Assembly (NCBI GenBank): GCA_017469445.1
Contig: JAFUGK010000001.1
Span: 62,001 to 126,000, forward strand
DNA from: Clostridia bacterium
Lineage (GTDB): Bacteria > Bacillota > Clostridia > TANB77 > CAG-508
Length of the DNA: 64,000 nt
Reading direction: 5' to 3'
The notes under the pieces are model-generated. The model had not been told where the DNA came from. It ran no database searches and worked only from the letters and a program-made list of their open reading frames with translations. Numbering within the stretch: position 1 is the stretch's first letter; every line of letters begins with the position of its first letter. Positions 7,659 to 15,885 of this stretch are shown one piece after another. A program made the translations under genes and the position numbers.

Positions 7659-8093
7659 TTAAAAATTCCATACTTCTGGTTTTTGAGCTACATTTTCGTG
7701 TTCGCTTCCTGCATAAACTCTTAATTTTTTGATTGTTTGTCTTCCTAAACTATTTTTTGGAAGCATTCCTTTTATTGCTAAATACATAATTTCTTCTGGA
7801 TTTTTATCCATTACTTCTCTAGCTGTTCTTTCTCTCATTCCACCCATATATCCTGAATGATGTCTATATATTTTGCTGTCTAATTTTTTCCCTGTTAATA
7901 CTAAATCTTTGCAATTTATAACTATTACATGATCTCCTGTGTCTATATTAGGTGTAAAAGTTGGTTTATGTTTTCCTCTTAATAATTTTGCAGCTTCTGT
8001 TGCAACTCTTCCTAATGGCTTTCCAGCGGCATCAATTATATACCATTTTCTTTCAATTTCACTTGGTTTTGCACTATATGTTTTATTATTCAT
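7659..8093 (-). CDS. rplM: Ribosomal protein uL13
   Basis: 144 residues from the ATG at 8093 ([20 protein letters not shown]). Core motifs are [38 protein letters not shown] and [18 protein letters not shown]. The upstream in-frame ATG at 8123 lacks a ribosome binding site; GGAGG lies 12-13 bases before 8093. uL13 is an early assembly protein of the 50S subunit. The leader of about 100 bases may carry a ribosomal-protein leader. Confidence 0.97.
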   Translation of the reverse strand: MNNKTYSAKPSEIERKWYIIDAAGKPLGRVATEAAKLLRGKHKPTFTPNIDTGDHVIVINCKDLVLTGKKLDSKIYRHHSGYMGGMRERTAREVMDKNPEEIMYLAIKGMLPKNSLGRQTIKKLRVYAGSEHENVAQKPEVWNF

Positions 8094-8200
8094 GGTAAAT
8101 TTAATCCTCCATTCATTTTTCAATATTTATATATGAAATATAAAACTTTGGCTACCGGGGAGAAGCTTTTGCTTTATATAACATTTCAAAATTTGCGAAT
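8094..8200 (-). promoter_or_regulatory. Leader of rplM-rpsI, possible uL13 leader RNA
   Basis: About 100 bases between promoter and rplM, with a GC-richer patch near 8148-8172 (GCTTCTCCCCGGTAGCC on the minus strand) in otherwise AT-rich DNA. Autoregulatory L13 leaders are known in Firmicutes; this one is proposed by position only. Confidence 0.4.
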
Positions 8201-8203
8201 ATT

Positions 8204-8232
8204 ATTGTATTACATTTTCGCTTAAAAGTCAA
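8204..8232 (-). promoter_or_regulatory. Promoter of rplM-rpsI
   Basis: Minus strand: TTGACT at 8232-8227, 17-base spacer, TACAAT at 8209-8204. Confidence 0.85.
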
Positions 8233-8295
8233 TAGTTTTTAATTAATTAACTATAATAAAAAATTTGTTGAACTACTTTTTTTATTTTTACAATA

Positions 8296-8304
8296 TGATA
8301 TAAT
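8296..8304 (+). promoter_or_regulatory. Extended -10 promoter before the O-antigen-ligase-like gene
   Basis: TGATATAAT, an extended -10 element, without a clear -35 hexamer at 17 bases. The likely start codon is 31 bases downstream. Confidence 0.55.
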
Positions 8305-8334
8305 TACCTCATATATGTATTTGAGGTGTTAAAA

Positions 8335-9654
8335 TTGAAAAATAAATTGATTACAATTATTTTAACTTTAGTTGTCATACTATCTTCAATAGCTGTTTTA
8401 CCCCAAAATGAAATAATGACATCTGCCATGTTAAAAAACATTATTATATTATTTTGCAGCCTATTATTGATAATTCTTATTCTTACAAATTATCAAAAAT
8501 TAAAATTTGACAATAAAGATTTACTATTATTAACATTTTTATTATTAGTTATTACAAGTACTTTTATGTCAACAGATATACATAAATCAATATATGGAGA
8601 AGGTTCAAGATATGAAGGTTTACTTATGTTTATATCATATGCATGTATATATTTAGCCTCAAAAAAATTTTTTGAATATAAAAAAATATCTATTTTTTTT
8701 AACGTAATGTTTTATACTTCACTATTTATTGGCATAATAGGTTTTTTTCAAAATTATTTAAACATACCTAATACCATTTTTACACTTGTCCCTAAAGCCA
8801 CTTTTGGAAACCAAAATTTTTTCGGAAGTTATATAAGTATTGTTTTACCAATCTCAATGTCAATTTATATATTATATAATAGTAATAAAGCACTAGTTTT
8901 AAGTAATATTATGTTTTTCAACATGCTATCATGTGGTACGAGAAGTGCATGGATAGCATTCACAGTAGTATCATTTCTAGGAATTATATATTTAGTAAAA
9001 ATTAAAAACAAAGTTTTTTTGAAACGTTGCATATTACTAATTATATGTTTTATATTAATTTTTTTATTTATATATAATGGAATCGGAAATTATATATTTA
9101 GCCATACCTTATTTTCTGGTACAAGTAGTTATAATCTTAAGGAAAGATTTAAAGTTATAGGAAATGACTTAGACTTAATTTCTAAAAATGGATTGTCTAA
9201 CAAATTAGGTTCTAGCAGAATAGAAATTTGGAAAATGACTTTAAAAGTAGTTGAAAAGTATCCTCTTCTTGGTTATGGCACAGATAATTTGCAATTGGGA
9301 CTAATATTTAGTTGCCCTGATGATGTAATAAATTATATAAACGCCCATCATGGAATTCCAGACAAGGCTCATAATGAGTATTTGCATATTGCTGCTACTT
9401 TAGGAATTCCTGCATTGTTAGTATATTTAATTTTCTTAGCTTTAATTGTTTTACCAAAATTAAAAAATATGGATAAAGATAAAAAATCATTAATCTTTTC
9501 TTTAGCTATATTAAGTTATCTAGCTCAAGCGTTTTTTAATATTAGTACTATCGGCGTATCTCCGCTATTTTGGATGTTATTAGGTTTAAGTGATAATGAA
9601 AATATTGAAAGGAGCATTATAAAATATGAACAAGACCAAGAGAAAAATATTTGA
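8335..9654 (+). CDS. O-antigen ligase / Wzy family membrane protein
   Basis: 439 residues with about ten to twelve hydrophobic segments and the signature large loop of the O-antigen ligase/polymerase family: SSRIEIWKMTLKVVEKYPLLGYGTDN followed by DKAHNEYLHIAATLGIPALLVY, split here only for description. The family transfers or polymerises undecaprenyl-linked glycans or teichuronic-type polymers at the outer face of the membrane. The likely start is TTG at 8335, six bases after GAGGTG; the GTG at 8326 is part of that site. The 3' end overlaps the TetR gene by 29 bases, so the regulator is translationally linked. The substrate cannot be inferred. Confidence 0.8.
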   Translation: MKNKLITIILTLVVILSSIAVLPQNEIMTSAMLKNIIILFCSLLLIILILTNYQKLKFDNKDLLLLTFLLLVITSTFMSTDIHKSIYGEGSRYEGLLMFISYACIYLASKKFFEYKKISIFFNVMFYTSLFIGIIGFFQNYLNIPNTIFTLVPKATFGNQNFFGSYISIVLPISMSIYILYNSNKALVLSNIMFFNMLSCGTRSAWIAFTVVSFLGIIYLVKIKNKVFLKRCILLIICFILIFLFIYNGIGNYIFSHTLFSGTSSYNLKERFKVIGNDLDLISKNGLSNKLGSSRIEIWKMTLKVVEKYPLLGYGTDNLQLGLIFSCPDDVINYINAHHGIPDKAHNEYLHIAATLGIPALLVYLIFLALIVLPKLKNMDKDKKSLIFSLAILSYLAQAFFNISTIGVSPLFWMLLGLSDNENIERSIIKYEQDQEKNI

Positions 9655-10204
9655 AACTTCTATGAAACTTTTTGCAGAAAAAGGATATGACGCTACAAGC
9701 ATCGAAGAAATTACAGCTACTGTTGGAGTTGCAAAAGGAACATTATATTATCATTTTTCTAGCAAAGAAGAAATTTTCAATTTTCTTGTTGAAGAAGGCA
9801 TGAAACTTTTAAAGAACAGTATAGAAATAAAAACATCAAAATTTGAAAATTCTATTGATAAATTAAAAGCTGTTATACTTATAGAAGTTAAGGTTTTAGC
9901 TAAATATGAAAATCTAATTACTATTATTTTAAATCAATTTTGGGGTACAGAAGCTCGTAATTTGGCTTGTCAAAAATACGTTTTAGATTATATAGAAACT
10001 ATTGAAAATATTATTAATATTGGAATTAAAAAAGGCGAAATCTCTAATGTTAATCCACATGTTTTGGCATCAACAATTTTTAGCCTAACATATTCTATTT
10101 TAGTGTATAAAATTCAAACTAATAAGCCTATTGATGTTCAAACCTTATATAATCAATATCAAAACATTATTGTGAATGGATTATTAAACGCTGGAAATAA
10201 ATAA
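9626..10204 (+). CDS. TetR/AcrR family transcriptional regulator
   Basis: 192 residues. The N-terminal helix-turn-helix is clear: KRKIFETSMKLFAEKGYDAT, then SIEEITATVGVAKGTLYYHF and SSKEEIF, matching the TetR DNA-binding domain. The C-terminal ligand domain is helical and not assignable to a subfamily. AAGGAG lies before the ATG, inside the end of the preceding membrane-protein gene, so the two are probably one operon and the regulator may control it. It converges with yunB. Confidence 0.9.
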   Translation: MNKTKRKIFETSMKLFAEKGYDATSIEEITATVGVAKGTLYYHFSSKEEIFNFLVEEGMKLLKNSIEIKTSKFENSIDKLKAVILIEVKVLAKYENLITIILNQFWGTEARNLACQKYVLDYIETIENIINIGIKKGEISNVNPHVLASTIFSLTYSILVYKIQTNKPIDVQTLYNQYQNIIVNGLLNAGNK

Positions 10205-10225
10205 TTTAATTTATTACTTCCAGCG
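10189..10225. terminator. Inverted repeat across the tetR/yunB convergent ends
   Basis: CGCTGGAA (10189-10196) and TTCCAGCG (10218-10225) flank an AT-rich centre that contains both stop codons. It is a likely bidirectional terminator overlapping both coding ends. Confidence 0.6.
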
Positions 10226-10916
10226 AGTCCTCTCTATTTAAACCTTCCAAATTATAGTAACTATCTGGTACAGGTCCTACTATTACAGATTCTGCTACCA
10301 TAACTTCACTTGATATTTCATTCGTAATTGTTTTTATTGGAGTTACTATATTTACTTTACATACAGTATATAAGTATATTCTATGAATTGTTTGATTTAT
10401 TCCTGCCATTTCAAATTGACTTTTAAAATCTGTTGTAACAACACCTGATGGATTTAATTTTATTTTTATTCTTGGCCCTATGTTTGACAAAACCTGATTT
10501 CCAAATATACTTCCAATTGGAATATAAATTGCAGTCTGGCTTTCTTTTTGCAATTCTTCTTGTATATCTATTGTAAGTTCAGCAGAGATTCTATTTATAG
10601 CAAGTACATTTGCTTTTACCATGGTTATATTTCCATTATTATCTCTAACTATTGTAATTAAATCATTATAATCTATATTTTCAATTGAATCTTTGGTTTT
10701 TTGGTTAACTATTCTAGCAGCTATTGCTTTTGCCTTTAATTTGCAAAGTGATTCGAACATTGGATTTATATAGTTAAATATTAATTCTAACATTACTATT
10801 GTTATTAACATTACAATTAAAATAGCTCTTAACTTTTTGTTATTTCTATTGTCTCCTCTATAAAAAAATTTTACTTTCGGTATTTTTATTCTAGGTCTAG
10901 AATATATTTTATCCAT
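10206..10916 (-). CDS. yunB: YunB-like sporulation protein
   Basis: 236 residues with an N-terminal membrane anchor (LRAILIVMLITIVMLELIF) and the YunB family body: INPMFESLCKLKAKAIAARIVN, then TMVKANVLAINRISAELT, IPIGSIFGNQVLSNIGP and a C-terminal TNEISSEVMVAESVIVGPVP. YunB is a mother-cell protein needed for normal spore formation in Bacillus; its biochemical role is unknown. It starts one base after the sipL stop, so the two are co-transcribed. Confidence 0.88.
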   Translation of the reverse strand: MDKIYSRPRIKIPKVKFFYRGDNRNNKKLRAILIVMLITIVMLELIFNYINPMFESLCKLKAKAIAARIVNQKTKDSIENIDYNDLITIVRDNNGNITMVKANVLAINRISAELTIDIQEELQKESQTAIYIPIGSIFGNQVLSNIGPRIKIKLNPSGVVTTDFKSQFEMAGINQTIHRIYLYTVCKVNIVTPIKTITNEISSEVMVAESVIVGPVPDSYYNLEGLNREDSLEVIN

Positions 10917-10917
10917 T

Positions 10918-12462
10918 TTAAGCAGACTTCTTGTTTATATATTTTGGTATAAACAGTTGCTGTCCTATTTTTATTTTATCTGAATCTTCTATATTATTTA
11001 CTTCTACTATATCTTCTACTGTGCTATTAAATTTTTTTGCAATTTTCCATAGTGTATCTCCTTGTTTTGCAAAATATATTATCATACTATAACTTTTATC
11101 TTTACTTAATTCTTGTACATTTAAATTATCTATTAAATTTATTGTTCTACCACTAGATGTATTTATTTCATACTCTAAACTTATTTTGCAATCTATAGTT
11201 CCATTTTGACCAATTATAAAATCTTGTGATACTACATCCATTCTGCTGTTTACACTATCATTTTTATTTATTCCTTGTATTTCTGTACTAAAATTTAATG
11301 GTATTTCTACATTTCTGATATTTATCATTTTGCTATTTTCCGCTTCAAAAATGAATTTTAACAAAATATTTCCATCAATTATTACTTTATCCTTTGATAT
11401 ATTTTGATTAATAATTACAGGATTTACCTCAACATCATACAGTTTATGTCCAATTATTTCTGGTATTTGTATTTGCTCATCAACATTTAAAACATTCTTA
11501 GTAATTTTCTTTTCTGACATTGCTTTTACTATTTTATTTTCAAAAGATACATCTTCCTTGGTGCTATAAAGATCTTGTATTACATTAATTGTTTTTTTCT
11601 CATATGCCGTACACACTAATTCTATTGGAACTTCTATATATATTCCATGACTTTCTGTATTGTTTATTTTTACAACTACATTTTTTATATTATATGAAAC
11701 TTCGCAAATACTGTCTTCACTTATGTTTTGTATATCAATAAAACCCATTACAGGAATTTTATCTGATACTATATTTATTCTTCCATCTTCTGTTAAATAC
11801 ATTATTTTAACATATAAATCTGCTTTTGCTAAAACCTTATTATAACTTATTTTTATATCTCTATTTATTATAGATAAATCTATTTTCATTATCTCAGCTA
11901 TTTCATCTATATTATCTATTGCTAGATTTTCCTTTGCTGATACTTGTGTTTCTCCTCTTCCAACCAAAGAATTAATATCCATAGTATCAGTTAATACTTG
12001 AATGCAATTATCATTTTCTATACCTGTAATTAATTCAACATTATCATTAGAATATAATTTTATGTCCATAATCATTGTAGCTTTTATATTCACTTTTCTG
12101 CCATTTAAAACTTTACATTCTACACCTTTTATTTTAATATTACAATCCAATGCCATATTTTCTCTTGACTCTTCTATATCTAATATTTGAGTAAAATCTA
12201 AGCTTGTATTAATTGTTCGTATTGTTTCTGCTTGGTTATCTGGTAGATACATTATGTATAAAATAAGACTTCCATCTATCCTTATTTTTCCATCCATAAC
12301 TTCTTTTTTGTATATGCATACTGTACAATTTGTATTTATAGCACTTAATATATCTGGCTTTGCATCTGGGATAATCACATTGTTTTCCACCTCTACCTCT
12401 TCTGTTTTTTCTTTAATAATTTGATTTATGCATATATTTTCTTTTTTTGCACCTTCTAACAT
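10918..12462 (-). CDS. sipL: SipL-like spore coat morphogenetic protein (SPOCS domains plus LysM)
   Basis: 514 residues from the ATG at 12462, preceded by AAGGAGGTAAAA. The body contains repeated SPOCS/DUF3794-type units (NVIIPDAKPDILSAINTNC near the N-terminus is diagnostic), and the C-terminus is a LysM domain (AKQGDTLWKIAKKFNSTVED to IGQQLFIPKY). In Clostridioides difficile SipL binds SpoIVA through LysM and tethers the coat to the forespore. The length matches SipL. It lies directly upstream of yunB and near yabG, a spore-coat gene cluster. Confidence 0.9.
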   Translation of the reverse strand: MLEGAKKENICINQIIKEKTEEVEVENNVIIPDAKPDILSAINTNCTVCIYKKEVMDGKIRIDGSLILYIMYLPDNQAETIRTINTSLDFTQILDIEESRENMALDCNIKIKGVECKVLNGRKVNIKATMIMDIKLYSNDNVELITGIENDNCIQVLTDTMDINSLVGRGETQVSAKENLAIDNIDEIAEIMKIDLSIINRDIKISYNKVLAKADLYVKIMYLTEDGRINIVSDKIPVMGFIDIQNISEDSICEVSYNIKNVVVKINNTESHGIYIEVPIELVCTAYEKKTINVIQDLYSTKEDVSFENKIVKAMSEKKITKNVLNVDEQIQIPEIIGHKLYDVEVNPVIINQNISKDKVIIDGNILLKFIFEAENSKMINIRNVEIPLNFSTEIQGINKNDSVNSRMDVVSQDFIIGQNGTIDCKISLEYEINTSSGRTINLIDNLNVQELSKDKSYSMIIYFAKQGDTLWKIAKKFNSTVEDIVEVNNIEDSDKIKIGQQLFIPKYINKKSA

Positions 12463-12526
12463 TTTTACCTCCTTAAAAATATATCTATTCAATATATATT
12501 TAAAAGGCAAAAAAAAATTCCTATTT

Positions 12527-12838
12527 CTAGGAATTTTCTATAAATCTATTTTTCTTCTCAAATATCTTGGAATCAATTGGTGAAATTAATGGTGCATAAG
12601 ATTCTCCATCATAAACTTCCACCTCTACATTTCTTGTTAGTACATCTGTGTATGTATAAGATACATTTCTTTCGTTTTCATCATATTTAACTATAAATAT
12701 GTTTGGATAAGCTGATTCAACTGTAGCTTCTTTTTCAAAAGGTCTATTTCTTCCAAGTGATCCTTTTACAATTATCTTTTGACCTATCATTTCTCCTATG
12801 TTTGTCTTTAATGTGGCAATGTCATTTTTGCAAATCAT
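12527..12838 (-). CDS. veg: Veg family protein
   Basis: 103 residues. IATLKTNIGEMIGQKIIVKG, then GRNRPFEKEATVESAYPNIFIV and VSYTYTDVLTRNVEVEV follow the Veg (DUF1021) pattern of a small beta-barrel protein. In Bacillus, veg lies next to yabG and stimulates biofilm genes; the same adjacency is kept here (yabG upstream). The C-terminal tail after about residue 80 is longer than in Bacillus. Confidence 0.88.
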   Translation of the reverse strand: MICKNDIATLKTNIGEMIGQKIIVKGSLGRNRPFEKEATVESAYPNIFIVKYDENERNVSYTYTDVLTRNVEVEVYDGESYAPLISPIDSKIFEKKNRFIENS

Positions 12839-12965
12839 TAAATCACCTTCTCTATTATTTTGATAGACAAATTATAGCATTTTTTACATAAAATGTCAAA
12901 AAAAGTAAGTTGATGTAAATGTGCTGTATCTGTTGGTGCTGTAGTGTTTTGTTTTTATCAGTATC

Positions 12966-13013
12966 CAAATATTACATTTATATTACAATTATGTAATATA
13001 AATGTAATATTTG
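12966..13013 (-). terminator. Hairpin after yabG
   Basis: A 21-bp perfect stem (12966-12986 with 12993-13013) around a six-base AATTAT loop, immediately beyond the yabG stop. It is AT-only apart from four GC pairs and has no long T-run, so it may be a 3' stabilising hairpin as much as a terminator. Confidence 0.65.
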
Positions 13014-13841
13014 CTAATTAATCAAAATTTTCTCTCTTTTCCCTTCTGCTGACGTTCCTCCTATCCCGGCAGAGCCCTCTCTTATTTCTTTTATTATTTG
13101 ATTTATTGTTACAATTTTATTTTTATCTGTTGTAGCTACTTTTTCAGCCACAATTAAAGGATCTACAAAATCTATTAAAATTCTACCTGGAGATGACGCA
13201 AAATTTGCACCAGCTATCATTATTGCCTCAAAAAAGCTTTGACATGCCCCAGCAAATATAACCAGTTTATCCATATCTGGTTCATATTTTCTAGCTTCTT
13301 TTACAGATTCAATAAAGTATTTAGAATTTCTATAATTATTTATATTATTATAATCTGCTCCTTTCTTTAGCATAGAATCATGCCCTGTTATCACTAATAT
13401 GTCAGGATTATATTTTTCTAGCAAATTTTTTATTACATATTGCTGTTTCGATTCAGATACATTTTTAACAATTGCCTTTAACCCTAATTTTTCATAATAT
13501 CTTATAGCTTTTTCCATATACCTTCTGTCACCATCTAGATGTAGTATTTTACCTGTATATATTATCTCTTTATATCTTTTAAATCCTTTTTTGCTCGTTT
13601 TATCTAGATTTTCAGCACGCTTTTTTATTACATCTTCGAATTCTTTAATTTTTTCTTCTACTTCTTTTTTACTTACTATTTCTAAATCTTCTATTGGTGC
13701 ATCTGCTTTTATTCTTACAGTAAGTCCATTTAAAATAGCATAATCTTGCCTATTTCTTTTCTTAATTATCTTTTCTATTATAAATATGATATCTTTGTTA
13801 TATGATTTTCTTGCAACCATATATCCTTTTTTAAAGTTCAT
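13014..13841 (-). CDS. yabG: YabG sporulation-specific protease
   Basis: 275 residues from the ATG at 13841 (MNFKKGYMVARKSYNKDIIF), preceded by GAGGTGAAAAA. Family features are the N-terminal KGYMVARKSY segment, ILHLDGDRRYMEKAIRYYEKLG, NPDILVITGHDSM and the C-terminal INQIIKEIREGSAGIGGTSA. YabG (peptidase family U57) processes coat and germination proteins late in sporulation. An upstream in-frame start adds a hydrophobic tail lacking a ribosome site and is rejected. Confidence 0.93.
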   Translation of the reverse strand: MNFKKGYMVARKSYNKDIIFIIEKIIKKRNRQDYAILNGLTVRIKADAPIEDLEIVSKKEVEEKIKEFEDVIKKRAENLDKTSKKGFKRYKEIIYTGKILHLDGDRRYMEKAIRYYEKLGLKAIVKNVSESKQQYVIKNLLEKYNPDILVITGHDSMLKKGADYNNINNYRNSKYFIESVKEARKYEPDMDKLVIFAGACQSFFEAIMIAGANFASSPGRILIDFVDPLIVAEKVATTDKNKIVTINQIIKEIREGSAGIGGTSAEGKREKILIN

Positions 13842-13913
13842 TTTTTCACCTCGTACTACAATATAATATGTCGATTTTTGTACAAGTGTGAAAAAAAAGA
13901 ATGAGTACAAAAC

Positions 13914-14843
13914 TCATTCCTTTCTTTTATCTATAACATATGCACTTCCTGGTGTTATTTTAGCTAAGTGCTTTACTTGTGCTCCTATTTCTCCTATTTC
14001 TAAGGTGTTTTTAAATCTTCCACTATATACAACAACAACACCTACTGATATTGAAGTTAATGGAAATTGTTCTATTATATTTTTTCTATTTGGTACTTCC
14101 ACATAACCCCTTTTTCTATCTGTTTCATTAAAATAATCTAATACTTTTGTATCAAATTCTATAATTATATTTTGGCATATTTCTTCATAGTTTTCGTTTC
14201 CATCTACTATTGCTACAAAGTCATCTCCACCTATATGCCCTACAAAGCAATTCGTACTTTCACCACTATGGACATGTTTTGATATAGTTTTTGCTGTAAA
14301 TTTTATTATTTCATCACCTTTTAAAAATCCATATGTATCATTATATGCTTTAAAATTGTCCAAATCTAAATATAATACTTCAAATTTTTCATTATTCAAT
14401 AATCTCTTTTTTAGTTCTGCCTGAATTTGAACATTTCCAGGAAGACCTGTTAGAGGACTTACTCTCCTATTTGTATACATCAATCTTACAATATTTTTTA
14501 TTGTGTAAAATAGGTACTGCTCATCTACAGGTGTTTCCATATAATACTCTACTGCTTTTTGCAAAACTTCTATTTTATGTTTCTTATTTTTATTTGATGA
14601 ACAAACTATTATTGGTGTAATGCTATTATCTTCATCTGCTCTAATTTTTTCACATATTTTTACAACTTCTTCATTTACGTTGTCCTCATTTATTATAATT
14701 AATGATGGAATACTTTTTAGAGCTAATTCTAAATTTGATGTTTTTACAGTTTTAAACCTAAAATCTTTTTCTTCTTTAAAAACTTTTTTTAATTTTTCTA
14801 TTGAATTATTTGTATCATCAATAATATAAATCTCTTGTATCAT
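13914..14843 (-). CDS. Diguanylate cyclase with degenerate receiver domain
   Basis: 309 residues. Residues 1-120 have receiver-like topology, with acidic D9/D10 kept. The phosphoacceptor position reads IINED (Asn52) and the usual Lys-Pro is Thr104-Pro105, so phosphorylation is unlikely. The GGDEF domain (about 130-309) is complete: LTGLPGN, YLDLDNFKAYND and the active-site GGDDF at 205-209. No RxxD inhibitory site precedes it. It should make cyclic di-GMP in the cytoplasm, probably controlled by protein contacts. Neighbours are yabG and a surface protein set; adhesins and type IV pili in clostridia are common c-di-GMP targets (inference). Confidence 0.9.
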   Translation of the reverse strand: MIQEIYIIDDTNNSIEKLKKVFKEEKDFRFKTVKTSNLELALKSIPSLIIINEDNVNEEVVKICEKIRADEDNSITPIIVCSSNKNKKHKIEVLQKAVEYYMETPVDEQYLFYTIKNIVRLMYTNRRVSPLTGLPGNVQIQAELKKRLLNNEKFEVLYLDLDNFKAYNDTYGFLKGDEIIKFTAKTISKHVHSGESTNCFVGHIGGDDFVAIVDGNENYEEICQNIIIEFDTKVLDYFNETDRKRGYVEVPNRKNIIEQFPLTSISVGVVVVYSGRFKNTLEIGEIGAQVKHLAKITPGSAYVIDKRKE

Positions 14844-14856
14844 ATTTTTCTCCTAT

Positions 14857-15789
14857 TTAAGGGTTGTATGTGCATTCACCCTCATATGTTTCTTGTGTAT
14901 CTTCTACACTATATGCTGTTATAGTTACATGATTGTATCCATTTGCAAGTGGTATTCTAAATGTTAAATCTGTTCCATTATTTCCATCTAATTTAGTTTC
15001 TTGTCCATTTATGTCTATTACTGCTTCTTTTATTCCTAAGTCATGTGTTATTCTTACATATAGTTCTCCATCTAGTCCATATACATCTGCTACTACAGGC
15101 TTGAATACTCCTTTAATTTCTCTTTCAAATGTAGCTGTATTATTACTTGAGTCTACTGCTATAATTGTTAATGTGTTTTGCCCTCTTTTAATTTCTATAT
15201 TTGTTTCTAATTTTTGATTGTTTGTTTCATCAATTTCTAGTTTTGTTTCTTCTTCTTCATTCCATCTATATGTTATATATGATAGTGCTTTTTCATCTTG
15301 AGCTGTAAGTTTTACATAGTTTCCTACAACAGATACATCTATTATAGGTTTTGTTATATCTTTACCATTTTCCATGTAAAATTCTTTAGAATACGTAGAA
15401 GTTTTACCATTCACATCTGTAAGTTTTATATTGAAGGTATTTGTTCCTGCAGGTAAGTCTATTCTTTGTGTTATTACCATTCTTCCATTTCCATCTATTG
15501 TATTTGATGTATCTTCATCATTATTCCAATTATATTCAATTTTAGAAATAGCCCTTATATGTGAAGCATATATTTTTAATTGCTGTCCTTCTCTATCTAA
15601 AGAACAAACCGGTGCAGAGTTTTCTATAACTTGCCTCATTTCATTATTTTTAAAAGCACCATATACACCTTCTCCAAATAGTATAACTCCAAAAACTATT
15701 AAGGCTATAGTAAAAAATTTTATTATTTTTTCTATTTCTATTGTTCCACTCTTTTTCTTATCCTTTTGTATATATAATATTTGGTTCAT
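14857..15789 (-). CDS. Membrane-anchored protein with Ig-like repeats
   Basis: 310 residues. A membrane anchor at about 26-44 (FFTIALIVFGVILFGEGVYG) is followed by three related beta-rich units, recognisable from repeats such as SKIEYNWNNDED / SYITYRWNEEEE and AGTNTFNIKLTD / RGQNTLTIIAVDSS / NGYNHVTITAYS. The organisation suggests Ig-like extracellular domains standing on the membrane. It lies between the diguanylate cyclase and the giant adhesin, 14 bases from the former, so the three may form one surface-attachment operon. Specific function not known. Confidence 0.7.
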   Translation of the reverse strand: MNQILYIQKDKKKSGTIEIEKIIKFFTIALIVFGVILFGEGVYGAFKNNEMRQVIENSAPVCSLDREGQQLKIYASHIRAISKIEYNWNNDEDTSNTIDGNGRMVITQRIDLPAGTNTFNIKLTDVNGKTSTYSKEFYMENGKDITKPIIDVSVVGNYVKLTAQDEKALSYITYRWNEEEETKLEIDETNNQKLETNIEIKRGQNTLTIIAVDSSNNTATFEREIKGVFKPVVADVYGLDGELYVRITHDLGIKEAVIDINGQETKLDGNNGTDLTFRIPLANGYNHVTITAYSVEDTQETYEGECTYNP

Positions 15790-15842
15790 TATTTCACCTC
15801 ATTTAAAAAAGATTATATCACAATAGTTTTTTAATGTAAATT

Positions 15843-15878
15843 AAAAAGAGAAGAAATTTAACAATTTCTTCTCTTTTT
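15843..15878 (-). terminator. Terminator after the giant adhesin
   Basis: A 16-bp perfect stem (15843-15858 with 15863-15878), AAAAAGAGAAGAAATT and its complement, four-base loop, T-rich 3' side on the minus strand. Confidence 0.85.
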
Positions 15879-15885
15879 ATTTAAG

